From Buttiauxella sp049686335 (lineage in GTDB: Bacteria > Pseudomonadota > Gammaproteobacteria > Enterobacterales > Enterobacteriaceae), in assembly GCF_049686335.1 (NCBI RefSeq), contig NZ_JBAVHX010000008.1, positions 124,001-188,000 of the forward strand: a stretch of 64,000 bases of DNA, read 5' to 3'. Position 1 is the stretch's first letter, and every line of letters starts with the position of its first letter. The notes below the pieces were generated by a model, which saw only the letters and a program-made list of their open reading frames with translations, ran no database searches and was not told the DNA's origin. Of the stretch, positions 52,821 to 60,980 are shown in pieces. The translations under genes were made by a program, and so were the position numbers.

Positions 52821-53270
52821 TTAAGGATTCGCAATAATTGTTTTACAGAGTTCGGGCTTACTGGCGTAATACAGTCCAGGAACATCTCCTTCCTCGTCGC
52901 ATAACGTGTAATCTAACGCCATCAATCCCAGAGGGACGATCCAGGACATACACATGAAAAATACGAAACATGCAAGACTAAACAATCCCCAGATAGTACC
53001 AATGAGCGTTCCTTTTTTTAGTCGCTCAACGCCTTTTTGCAAAATTGTTCGGAAGGAGAAAAAGAATGCGTAAATATAAACCGGTATTCCTCCAAGGGCG
53101 GTAATTACCTTCCCATTATATATTATAATATTATCGAGAGTAATCATTGAATAGAGTTGATATTCTGGGATTAAACGTGCAGTTAAGTATATAAATGCTA
53201 GCATTGATATCATTAAAAAAATACCTGCAAACTTGAATCCCAACCATTGTAGTCTGGTATGTTTTTTCAT
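52821..53270 (-). CDS. Small membrane protein, putative immunity type 1
   Basis: This 149-residue protein with 3-4 membrane segments (~10-32, ~62-84, ~100-135) starts 15 nt after the toxin at 53286, with a GGGGAT leader. It is the presumed immunity partner of that toxin. Its second copy is at 51657. The sequence contains ITLDNIIIYNGKVITALGG and GTLIGTIWGLFSLACFVF. No signal peptide is evident; the N-terminal segment probably anchors it in the inner membrane, where a pore-forming toxin would act. Confidence 0.78.
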   Translation of the reverse strand: MKKHTRLQWLGFKFAGIFLMISMLAFIYLTARLIPEYQLYSMITLDNIIIYNGKVITALGGIPVYIYAFFFSFRTILQKGVERLKKGTLIGTIWGLFSLACFVFFMCMSWIVPLGLMALDYTLCDEEGDVPGLYYASKPELCKTIIANP

Positions 53271-53285
53271 TTTTAAATCCCCCTT

Positions 53286-54146
53286 TCAGTCAAGTGATTT
53301 AAAAAAAGGAGAAAGATGTTGATAATCCCATTCACTCATTTTTCGTTGCTCATTTAGTGCATTGCGCATTTTATTCTTTAGATCTTCTGATAAACCCAGT
53401 TCACTATCTAGTGTGTTTAAATTTATGTTTAAAATTACACCGCCGACTATAATAACAGCAGCAGTAAGAACAACCGGAAAGCTGAAAAATGTCATCACCC
53501 CGCCAACAATCCCAATCACTACACTTGAAACAATTATTTTTGCTACATCCATTGTAATATCAACCAGAAAATCAACAAGGTGATAATCAGACTTAAATAT
53601 AAGTTCAATCACACGAAAGGCTAAAGATGCATAAACACAGAACTTTGTTCCTTTTATAAGAGCAGACCCAAAGCCACGCATACCAATAGCCATTTCAAGC
53701 ATTTGCGGGTTTGTCGCTCCGTAACGGGTGCCAGTCAATATGCGGCGCAGACCAGCATGGCCTGTGATCTTAATATATGACTTGCCGTTAATTATGTACT
53801 CTACTGCATTTATTTTTAGGCACTTAAAGTTAAAGACTAATTTTCCCGCAGGGTTGTAGTAAGTTGTTAATTTGCTGAGGGTGCGAAACCCGTCCAGGCC
53901 ATCTTTAATATTTCCAGGCCCTAGTTTGTAGGAGAAGAAGTAATCTAACCCGCCAAGTAACTCATCTGTTATCCCCTGTGCCTCTTCTATAGTTAGCAAC
54001 ATGATGTATCGGCTTTCGGTAATAAAATCACCATTGATAGCCGCCATATCACGCAGCACTGGATTCATACTTGGATAGGTTTGAAATTGATGCCCGTCGC
54101 GCAAGTAATCTTGCCGTTTTTGATGGGGATCTCTTAATTCAGACAT
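53286..54146 (-). CDS. Putative Hcp-associated membrane-active toxin, type 1
   Basis: The start is ATG 54146 with AGGGAG upstream, giving 286 residues. The first ~210 residues match the protein at 55835 closely: DPHQKRQDYLRDGHQFQTYP, EAQGITDELLGGLDYFF, GLRRILTGTRYGATNPQML. The last ~75 differ. The region after ~195 holds hydrophobic helices (IVSSVVIGIVGGVMTFF, TAAVIIVGGVILNI) fit for membrane insertion. It lies directly behind hcp and ahead of a small membrane protein, the order hcp-toxin-immunity. The toxin role is inferred from this order and the divergent C-terminus; no known catalytic motif is seen. Confidence 0.7.
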   Translation of the reverse strand: MSELRDPHQKRQDYLRDGHQFQTYPSMNPVLRDMAAINGDFITESRYIMLLTIEEAQGITDELLGGLDYFFSYKLGPGNIKDGLDGFRTLSKLTTYYNPAGKLVFNFKCLKINAVEYIINGKSYIKITGHAGLRRILTGTRYGATNPQMLEMAIGMRGFGSALIKGTKFCVYASLAFRVIELIFKSDYHLVDFLVDITMDVAKIIVSSVVIGIVGGVMTFFSFPVVLTAAVIIVGGVILNINLNTLDSELGLSEDLKNKMRNALNEQRKMSEWDYQHLSPFFKSLD

Positions 54147-54176
54147 GATAACTCCCTTGTTTATCAAAATTGATAT

Positions 54177-54656
54177 TTAAAAAACGCGATCATTCCACAA
54201 GCTGTACGCACTAGTCCCGGCATCACAATGTTCCCAGGTTATCGTTTCATAGCTGAAGGTGACTTTTTCCTGGGGTTCGGCACCATTATCCAGAAGATTG
54301 TGAGGCACAAGGAATTCAATATGCGAAACTCTGGCACCGGTTAGTTTGACTTTATAATACAGGTTATTCATTCCTACTCGGTTGGTACGATATAAATCGA
54401 GATCGCAAACCAGCATTTCATTATCATTTATTGCCTTGGCTAATAGAGGTGAGGATTTATCAATAGGCTTAATGATCACCATTTCATGATGATTGACATT
54501 TTGAGCACGGGACATCGAATGAGTGACGGCAAAAACCATAATCTGGTCAAGATGAGCGACTTGCGCTTTGTTACCAATAGAATCTAATGATGAGCATCCG
54601 GCAGAGATCAGTCCCTGTGTTTTGCCATTAATGGTTAGATAGGCTAAGTTTGACAT
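54177..54656 (-). CDS. hcp: Hcp-family type VI secretion tube protein (orphan)
   Basis: This 159-residue protein belongs to the Hcp family: AYLTINGKTQGLISAGC at the start, HHEMVIIKPIDKSSPLLAKA in the middle and EKVTFSYETITWEHCDAGTS at the end. Hcp forms the hexameric tube of type VI secretion and can carry small effectors in its lumen. No other T6SS component is in the window, so it must rely on a machine elsewhere. It heads an hcp-toxin-immunity operon reading leftward. A truncated copy is at 56738. Confidence 0.9.
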   Translation of the reverse strand: MSNLAYLTINGKTQGLISAGCSSLDSIGNKAQVAHLDQIMVFAVTHSMSRAQNVNHHEMVIIKPIDKSSPLLAKAINDNEMLVCDLDLYRTNRVGMNNLYYKVKLTGARVSHIEFLVPHNLLDNGAEPQEKVTFSYETITWEHCDAGTSAYSLWNDRVF

Positions 54657-54723
54657 ATTATTCCTTTAATATTATTGATATGATTTATATAATAATGGTT
54701 TGTGTGTTGATTAACCTAAAATA

Positions 54724-54870
54724 TTGGTCTCAATATAAATAAAAAGCAATAATAATATTCTGGAGAATATTGTTACTTTATTTAAATATGCTATATCTTT
54801 TATTGATTAATATTTTGTTTGGTATTTATATTGCGAATGGATAAATGGTTTGTTGTTTTTAGCCAGATAT
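54724..54870. repeat. Direct repeat, left copy (hcp upstream region)
   Basis: 147 nt beginning TTGGTCTCAATATAAAT and ending AGCCAGATAT match 56959-57105 with few changes and equal length. It marks one unit of the tandem duplication. Confidence 0.9.
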
Positions 54871-55369
54871 AATTATGCGGGAATTGTATCCAGTCGGTTC
54901 ACGCTTGCCGCCTGAACGTTATATTGCTGAAAAATATGGCGTTAGCCGGACGATTGTTCGTGAAGCGTTGCTGATGCTCGAGTTACAAGGCACGGTTGAT
55001 ATTCGCCAGGGCTCTGGGGTGTATGTCACTCGTGTTTCGGCAGAAAACGAAGCGGAAGAAGAGGCCTTTTTCAGCAGCGATATTGGCCCGTATGAAATGC
55101 TCCAGGCGCGTCAGCTACTCGAAAGCAATATTGCGGCGTTTGCCGCAGAAATGGCGACCAAAGCCGACATTGATGAGCACCAGCGTGGGCGCGGACCTGG
55201 CGCAAAACTACAAGAACACGTTATCATTTACGCCCGCACGCTGGGCTACCCACAACTTTATTTCTACTCTGCCTGTAAAGACTACTACGAGCGATTTGGC
55301 TGGCAGTCCATCGGTGTCGGGCTGGATTAGCCGAATAAAGCGCTTCATCTCTATCGATACTCGCTTTAA
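54871..55369 (+). pseudogene. Fused gntR'-GNAT' remnant
   Basis: From 54871 the sequence matches gntR from its codon ~23 (QGLYPVGSRLPPER, here with RELYPVG) to TKADID. It then jumps in frame at about 55172 to the GNAT C-terminal half (QRGRGPGAKLQEHVI, YERFGWQSIG). A TAG at 55328 replaces the Tyr codon of GLDYP; the original end corresponds to TAA 55367. The fusion deletes about 650 nt relative to the intact pair. An ATG at 54875 could still give a 151-residue protein with the DNA-binding domain, but its promoter is probably lost. Confidence 0.85.
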
Positions 55370-55388
55370 AACACGACACCAAAGAAAG

Positions 55389-55832
55389 TCATTTCTTATG
55401 AATTATGGTCGTACAAAGTTGCGGATCAGTAACATAGTACACTCTGAGTTTATCCTCATGGCATGAAGTGTAATGTAACATCAATAACACAATAGGGATT
55501 AGATAGGATGCGATTAGCCCTAAGGCAAAAGAGAATATGCTAAATACCCCCCAAATCTGTCCAATTACCGTTCCTTTTTTTAGAGGTGCAATTCCTTTAT
55601 TTAAAACTGTACGGAGTGCAAAAAAGAACATGTAGATAACCATAGGTATGCCCCCAAAGCAGATAATAACTCTTCCATTGTATGTTATGATATCACCGAG
55701 TCTAATTAATGAATTGATGTCATAAAACTTATAGAAATAAGCCACCAGATAAATGAGGGCCATACTGGCCATCATAAGAAATATCCCTGCAAATTTAAAT
55801 AATAACCAGCGCAAGGTTGTGTTTTCTTTCAT
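55389..55832 (-). CDS. Small membrane protein, putative immunity type 2
   Basis: This 147-residue protein has 3-4 membrane segments (~8-30, ~55-78, ~95-130) and starts 2 nt after the type 2 toxin. It is close to the orphan copy at 52103 and more distant from the type 1 proteins. The C-terminus HYTSCHEDKLRVYYVTDPQL is shared with its orphan copy. It is the presumed immunity partner of the protein at 55835. Confidence 0.78.
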   Translation of the reverse strand: MKENTTLRWLLFKFAGIFLMMASMALIYLVAYFYKFYDINSLIRLGDIITYNGRVIICFGGIPMVIYMFFFALRTVLNKGIAPLKKGTVIGQIWGVFSIFSFALGLIASYLIPIVLLMLHYTSCHEDKLRVYYVTDPQLCTTIIHKK

Positions 55833-55834
55833 GC

Positions 55835-56707
55835 TTAATATCCTCTGCCGGGTAGTGGGGTTGAAAATGGAGATAAGTGTTGGTAGTCCCAGGAACTCAT
55901 TTTTTGTTGCTCATTTAATGCCTGTTGTATTTTATTTTTGAGTTCTGCAGAAAACCCCAACTCATGATCCAGAATGTTAAGCCCTATATTCAGTGAAATA
56001 CCTATAAATATTACAAGAATGGCCGTGCCAACTATTGGTGCACTAATCACTGTAAATATGCCACCAACAATCCCAATCACAACACTTGAAACAATTATTT
56101 TTGCTACGTCCATTGTAATATCAACCAGGAAATCTTTTAGGTGATAATCAGATTTAAATATAAATTCAATCACACGAAAGGCTAAAGAGGCATAAATACA
56201 AAACTTTGTTCCTTTTATAAGAGCGGTTCCAAAACCACGCATCCCAATTGCCAATTCAAGCATTTGTGGGTTTGTTGCCCCATAACGGGTGCCTGTCAGT
56301 ATGCGACGCAGGCCAGCATGGCCTGTGATTTTGATATATGCCTTGCCATTAATTACATACTCTACAGCTTTTATTTTTAGACACTTAAAGTTAAAGACTA
56401 ATTTTCCAGTAGGGCTGTAGTAAGTGGTTAATTTGCTGAGGGTGCGAAACCCGTCCAGGCCATCTTTAATATTTCCTGGCCCTAGTTTGTAGGAGAAGAA
56501 GTAATCTAACCCGCCAAGTAACTCATCTGACACCCCCTGTGCCTCTTCTATAGTTAGCAACATGATGTATCGACTCTCAGTAATAAAGCTGTCGTTAATT
56601 GCAGCCATATCACGCAACACTGGATTCATACTTGGATAGGTTTGAAATTGATACCCGTCGCGTAGGTAATCTTGCCGTTTTTGATGGGGGTCTCTTAATT
56701 CAGACAT
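55835..56707 (-). CDS. Putative Hcp-associated membrane-active toxin, type 2
   Basis: The start is ATG 56707 with AAGGAAG upstream, giving 290 residues. It is nearly identical to the protein at 53286 up to about residue 210. It then has its own hydrophobic stretch (GIFTVISAPIVGTAILVIF, GISLNIGLNILDHELGF) and end (LSPFSTPLPGRGY). The change of C-terminus goes with a change of immunity protein, the pattern of polymorphic toxins. Its hcp partner upstream is truncated, so it may no longer be expressed or delivered as before. Confidence 0.7.
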   Translation of the reverse strand: MSELRDPHQKRQDYLRDGYQFQTYPSMNPVLRDMAAINDSFITESRYIMLLTIEEAQGVSDELLGGLDYFFSYKLGPGNIKDGLDGFRTLSKLTTYYSPTGKLVFNFKCLKIKAVEYVINGKAYIKITGHAGLRRILTGTRYGATNPQMLELAIGMRGFGTALIKGTKFCIYASLAFRVIEFIFKSDYHLKDFLVDITMDVAKIIVSSVVIGIVGGIFTVISAPIVGTAILVIFIGISLNIGLNILDHELGFSAELKNKIQQALNEQQKMSSWDYQHLSPFSTPLPGRGY

Positions 56708-56737
56708 GATAACTTCCTTGTTTATCAAAATTGATAT

Positions 56738-56952
56738 TTAAAAAACGCGATCATTCCACAAGCTGTACGCACTAGTCCCGGCATCACAATGTTCCCAGGT
56801 TATCGTTTCATAGCTGAAGGTGACTTTTTCCTGGGATTCGGCACTATTATCCAGAAGATTTTGAGGCACAATGAATTCAATATGCGAAACTCTGGCACCG
56901 GTTAGTTTGACTTTATAATACAGGTTATTCATTCCTACTCGGTTGGTACGAT
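56738..56952 (-). pseudogene. hcp: 5'-truncated hcp
   Basis: The 215 nt match the 3' part of hcp at 54177-54391 (YRTNRVGMNNLYYKVKLTGA to YSLWNDRVF). The N-terminal half and promoter-proximal 332 nt are missing. The deletion joint GGTACGAT/GGAATC/TTGGTCTC contains 6 extra nucleotides. No credible start remains. Confidence 0.88.
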
Positions 56953-56958
56953 GGAATC

Positions 56959-57105
56959 TTGGTCTCAATATAAATAAAAAGCAATAATAATATTCTGGAG
57001 AATATTGTTACTTTAATTATGTATGCTATGTCTTTTATTGATTAATATTTTGTTTGGTATTTATATTGCGAATGGATAAATGGTTTGTTGTTTTTAGCCA
57101 GATAT
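56959..57105. repeat. Direct repeat, right copy
   Basis: Match to 54724-54870. Its right end lies inside the hairpin downstream of galR, where the left copy joins gntR sequence instead. Confidence 0.9.
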
Positions 57106-57123
57106 ATTATCTGGCTGGTTTTA
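57096..57123 (+). terminator. Hairpin at the galR end of the Hcp island
   Basis: AGCCAGATA-TAT-TATCTGGCT is a perfect 9-bp stem followed by GGTTTTATTT. The T-rich side suits rightward transcripts. The same hairpin is cut in half at 54861-54870. Confidence 0.6.
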
Positions 57124-57128
57124 TTTGT

Positions 57129-58136
57129 TTACTCGCCAGAATATGCAATCACCGAATGTCGACGTACAAGGGTTGGGCTAAACATATGCGTGATTTCGGG
57201 TAATTCACGATTTTCTGCCAGTGCCAGCGCTAATTCAGCGGCTTGAGCGGCCATGGTGATGATGGGATAACGAACCGTGGTCAGGCGCGGGCGTACATAG
57301 CGTGAAATCAGTACATCATCAAAGCCAATCAGCGATATCTCTTTGGGTACATCAATACCGTTGTCGTTTAGAACGCCCATCGCCCCAGCGGCCATGGAGT
57401 CGTTATAACAAGCCACCGCGCTGAAATGTCTTCCGCGACCTAACAACTCGGTCATTGCCTGTTCGCCACCACTTTCGTCGGGTTCGCCGTAAGTGACCAA
57501 CCGGTCATTGACCGCTATTCCGTGTTCAGTGAGTGCGTCGTAATAACCCTGTAGACGGTCTTCCGCATCTGAAATCTGGTGGTTGGAACAGAGGTAACCA
57601 ATTTTGGTATGGCCTTGTTGAATCAGATGGCGCGTTGCAAGCCAGGCTCCATAGCGGTCATCGAGCGCCACACAGCGCTGCTCGTAGCCCGGAATAATAC
57701 GGTTGATAACCACCATGCCTGGCATTTGTTTCATTAACGAAATCAATTCGCTATCAGGGATTTTCTTTGCATGCACTACCAGTGCTGCACAGCGATGGCG
57801 AATAAGTTGCTCAATCGCCTGACGTTCTTTTTGTTCGTTATGATAACCGTTGCCGATCAGCAAAAAGTTGCCAGTGCGATAGGCCACTTGTTCGACCGCT
57901 TTCACCATGGCGCCAAAAAAGGGGTCGGAAACATCACCCACAATCAGGCCAATTGTTTCAGTGGTTTGTTGGGCAAGTGCTCGGGCATTAGCGTTGGGAT
58001 GGTAATTAAGTTCTTCCATCGCGCTGTTCACAGCCTGACGTGACGCATCGCTGGCTTTAGGGGAATCATTAATGACACGAGATACCGTGGCGACAGAAAC
58101 GCCTGCCAGTTTTGCTACATCCTTTATTGTCGCCAT
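57129..58136 (-). CDS. galR: Galactose repressor GalR
   Basis: This 335-residue LacI-family repressor starts MATIKDVAKLAGVSVATVSR. RVINDSPKASDASRQAV and AMEELNYHPNANARALAQQ match E. coli GalR, and the ligand domain has IGLIVGDVSDPFFGAMVKA and SLIGFDDVLISRYVRPRL. It represses galactose transport and metabolism genes. GalR-like operators lie in front of it. In E. coli galR also neighbours lysA and omrB. Confidence 0.93.
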   Translation of the reverse strand: MATIKDVAKLAGVSVATVSRVINDSPKASDASRQAVNSAMEELNYHPNANARALAQQTTETIGLIVGDVSDPFFGAMVKAVEQVAYRTGNFLLIGNGYHNEQKERQAIEQLIRHRCAALVVHAKKIPDSELISLMKQMPGMVVINRIIPGYEQRCVALDDRYGAWLATRHLIQQGHTKIGYLCSNHQISDAEDRLQGYYDALTEHGIAVNDRLVTYGEPDESGGEQAMTELLGRGRHFSAVACYNDSMAAGAMGVLNDNGIDVPKEISLIGFDDVLISRYVRPRLTTVRYPIITMAAQAAELALALAENRELPEITHMFSPTLVRRHSVIAYSGE

Positions 58137-58153
58137 CGAAATTGTTCCTGAGT

Positions 58154-58169
58154 GGGTAAGCGTTTACAC
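58154..58169. promoter_or_regulatory. GalR operator (autoregulation)
   Basis: The minus strand reads GTGTAAACGCTTACCC, two mismatches from the GTGTAAnCGnTTACAC consensus, 18 nt before the galR start. Confidence 0.7.
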
Positions 58170-58257
58170 AATTTTAAGTGTTACGGAAAAGGCGCGCTAC
58201 TTCAAGGGCGCAACTGTAGTCGCCGTCGCAAACTAAAGCGAAATGCGGCCATTTTTA

Positions 58258-58272
58258 GTGTAATCGTTACAC
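58258..58272. promoter_or_regulatory. Second GalR-like palindrome
   Basis: GTGTAATCGTTACAC has both GalR half-sites but is one base shorter than the consensus. It lies ~105 bp from the first site. Confidence 0.5.
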
Positions 58273-58422
58273 TTATATTACCGTGATATTCAAGCGCAGC
58301 GGCAGCAGCGGGCATGCTATGGATTTTTAAAGATTTCAGCCTAAATCTTTGCTTACAGTTTGCATCGCGCTGTTGCTATTTCACGATGGCGAAAACTCAC
58401 AACCCACTGCTACATTTGAAGT

Positions 58423-58506
58423 CCCAGAGGTATTGATAGGTGATGTCAGCAACTAATGCTGATCACATGAATTACACCAACCTGCGCGGATGCGCAGGTT
58501 TTTTTT
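58423..58506 (+). ncRNA. omrB: OmrB small RNA
   Basis: The 5' end CCCAGAGGTATTGATAGGTG is the conserved seed of OmrA/OmrB, and the 3' end CCTGCGCGGATGCGCAGG with eight T is their shared terminator. The middle (ATGAATTACACCAACC) fits OmrB, and it is the copy nearer galR, as in E. coli. OmrB is induced by EnvZ-OmpR and represses outer-membrane proteins and the curli activator csgD through the seed and Hfq. Confidence 0.93.
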
Positions 58507-58625
58507 GCCCAAAATTCCTCAGCCTGTAACAGGAAAAGAGGTTTTAAACACCTGGTTGCACTTTCCGCTAATTCCCTTGCTTTTTCTCACTGGTGAGCCA
58601 TCCCAGAGTGCGTCACAATTCAAAT

Positions 58626-58714
58626 CCCAGAGGTATTGATTGGTGAGAATTCAAGGTACGTTGTTAAGTACAATTCTTTTGCACCAACCTGCGCAGATGC
58701 GCAGGTTTTTTTTT
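58626..58714 (+). ncRNA. omrA: OmrA small RNA
   Basis: The seed CCCAGAGGTATTGATTGGTG and the terminator CCTGCGCAGATGCGCAGG plus T-run are as in OmrA. The middle has a GTACGTTGTTAAGTAC hairpin, comparable to the E. coli OmrA internal stem. It lies ~107 nt upstream of aas. Its 5' and 3' ends are nearly identical to OmrB, while the centre differs. Confidence 0.93.
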
Positions 58715-58820
58715 GCCTTTTTTCTGCCCCAGTCTCCCTCTCGCACCATCCCGATGACTCGTGTAATCTGCTGCAACTACACTCAAGTGTCTGCACTGAC
58801 TCACGACAAAGGGAGTTGCT

Positions 58821-60980
58821 ATGCTATTTGGTTTTTTCCGTACGCTATTTCGTATTTTGTTCAGGGTACGACTTTATGGCGATCATCAAGTTCTCTCCCA
58901 ATCGCGCGTTCTTATCGTCCCCAATCACGTTTCCTTTATTGACGGGATTTTGTTAGCGCTATTTTTACCGGTACGCCCGGTTTTCGCGGTCTACTCCTCT
59001 ATTAGCCAGCAGTGGTACATCCGTTGGCTGAAATCACTGATTGATTTTGTGCCGCTTGATCCCACAAAACCGATGTCGATTAAACATCTGGTGCGTCTGG
59101 TTGAGCAGGGCCGTCCGGTGGTTATCTTCCCGGAAGGGCGTATCTCGGTGACCGGTTCGTTGATGAAAATCTATGAAGGGGCGGGATTTGTCGCCGCTAA
59201 ATCAAATGCGACCGTGATTCCGATTCGTATTGATGGCGCTGAACTGACATTTTTTAGCCGCCTGAAAGGCCTGGTGAAACGTCGTTTATTCCCTCGTATC
59301 AGCCTGCATATTCTACCGCCGACCTCGGTTCCGATGCCGGATGCACCCCGCGCGCGCGATCGGCGCAAAATGGCCGGAGAAATGCTACATCAGATTATGA
59401 TGGAAGCGCGTATGGCGGTGCGTCCCCGTGAGACGTTGTTTGAGGCACTACTCGCCGCGCAGTATCGTTATGGCGAACGCAAAAACTGCGTTGAAGACAT
59501 TAATTTCAAACCCGACACTTACCGTAGTTTGCTGACCAAAACACTGTTTGTCGGACGCATTCTGAATAAATACACTGCCCCTGGCGAAACGATTGGCCTG
59601 ATGTTGCCGAATGCGGCCATCAGTGCTGCGGTAATTTTTGGTGCGTCTTCGCGCGGACGCATTCCGGCGATGATGAACTACACCGCAGGTGTGAAAGGAC
59701 TAACCAGCGCGATCACCGCCGCGCAACTCAAAACCATTTTCACCTCCCGCCAGTTTCTCGACAAAGGCAAGTTATGGCATCTGCCGGAGCAACTCACGCA
59801 AGTGCGCTGGGTGTTTCTGGAAGATTTAAAAGCCGAGGTGACGCTTGCGGATAAACTCTGGATTTTCAGTCGTTTATTGATGCCGCGCCTGGCACAGGTT
59901 AAACAGCAGCCGGAAGACGCAGCGATGGTATTATTTACATCCGGTTCGGAAGGCAATCCAAAAGGTGTGGTGCACAGCCATAAAAGTTTGCTGGCGAACG
60001 TCGAGCAAATTCGTACTATCGCGGACTTCACCGCCAACGACCGCTTTATGTCGGCGCTGCCGCTGTTCCATTCATTTGGTCTGACGGTCGGCCTGTTTAC
60101 TCCGTTGCTCACCGGCGCCGAAGTGTTCCTCTATCCAAGCCCGCTGCATTATCGCATTGTGCCGGAACTGGTTTATGACCGTAACTGCACCGTGTTGTTT
60201 GGCACCTCGACCTTCCTCGGTAACTATGCTCGTTTCGCCAATCCATATGACTTCTATCGTCTGCGCTACGTGGTGGCAGGGGCGGAAAAGCTCCAGGAAA
60301 GCACGAAGCAGCTTTGGCAGGATAAATTTGGCCTGCGTATTCTGGAAGGTTATGGCGTGACGGAATGTGCGCCAGTGGTCTCCATTAACGTCCCGATGGC
60401 GGCAAAAGTCGGCACTGTCGGGCGTATTTTGCCAGCCATGGATGCGCGTCTGATGGCGGTTCCCGGGATTGAAGATGGTGGTCGCCTGCAACTGAAAGGG
60501 CCGAATATTATGAAAGGCTACCTGCGTGTCGAAAACCCAGGCGTGCTGGAAGCGCCGGGTGCTGAAAATGCTCAAGGTGAAGTGGAGCCGGGTTGGTATG
60601 ACACCGGGGATATAGTCAAATTTGATGAGCACGGTTTTTGTGTGATTCAGGGGCGCGCCAAACGCTTTGCCAAAATTGCCGGTGAAATGGTTTCGCTGGA
60701 GATGGTCGAGCAACTCGCGCTGGGGGTATCGCCTGAGAAAATGCATGCAACCGTTATCAAAACTGATGCGGCAAAAGGTGAAGCACTGGTGATGTACACC
60801 ACCGATAACGAACTCAATCGCGAAAAACTGCTGCAATATGCTCGCTCCAATGGCGTGCCTGAGCTGGCGATACCTCGAGACATCCGCTTCCTGAAACAGC
60901 TCCCTGTGTTAGGCAGTGGGAAACCTGATTTTGTCAGCCTAAAAACGCTGGTGGACCAACCGGAGACAGAGAATGCGTGA
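58821..60980 (+). CDS. aas: 2-acylglycerophosphoethanolamine acyltransferase / acyl-ACP synthetase
   Basis: This 719-residue protein, the E. coli length, starts at ATG 58821 with AAGGGAG upstream. The N-terminal acyltransferase has the HX4D motif NHVSFIDG and FPEGRISVTGSL. The rest is an AMP-binding acyl-activating domain with LFTSGSEGNPKGVVHSH and GYGVTECAPVVS. It re-acylates lysophospholipids at the inner membrane. It overlaps lplT by 8 nt, whose product flips the lysophospholipid substrate inward. Confidence 0.95.
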   Translation: MLFGFFRTLFRILFRVRLYGDHQVLSQSRVLIVPNHVSFIDGILLALFLPVRPVFAVYSSISQQWYIRWLKSLIDFVPLDPTKPMSIKHLVRLVEQGRPVVIFPEGRISVTGSLMKIYEGAGFVAAKSNATVIPIRIDGAELTFFSRLKGLVKRRLFPRISLHILPPTSVPMPDAPRARDRRKMAGEMLHQIMMEARMAVRPRETLFEALLAAQYRYGERKNCVEDINFKPDTYRSLLTKTLFVGRILNKYTAPGETIGLMLPNAAISAAVIFGASSRGRIPAMMNYTAGVKGLTSAITAAQLKTIFTSRQFLDKGKLWHLPEQLTQVRWVFLEDLKAEVTLADKLWIFSRLLMPRLAQVKQQPEDAAMVLFTSGSEGNPKGVVHSHKSLLANVEQIRTIADFTANDRFMSALPLFHSFGLTVGLFTPLLTGAEVFLYPSPLHYRIVPELVYDRNCTVLFGTSTFLGNYARFANPYDFYRLRYVVAGAEKLQESTKQLWQDKFGLRILEGYGVTECAPVVSINVPMAAKVGTVGRILPAMDARLMAVPGIEDGGRLQLKGPNIMKGYLRVENPGVLEAPGAENAQGEVEPGWYDTGDIVKFDEHGFCVIQGRAKRFAKIAGEMVSLEMVEQLALGVSPEKMHATVIKTDAAKGEALVMYTTDNELNREKLLQYARSNGVPELAIPRDIRFLKQLPVLGSGKPDFVSLKTLVDQPETENA

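Noticed and set aside
54871..55330. Considered as an intact transcription factor gene
   Set aside because: It lacks the N-terminal codons, most of the FCD domain and has a stop where the GNAT parent has Tyr; it is better called a fused pseudogene.
51657..57105. Considered a prophage or insertion sequence as the carrier of the Hcp island
   Set aside because: No integrase, transposase, terminal inverted repeats or tRNA end is visible; the direct repeats are explained by tandem duplication.
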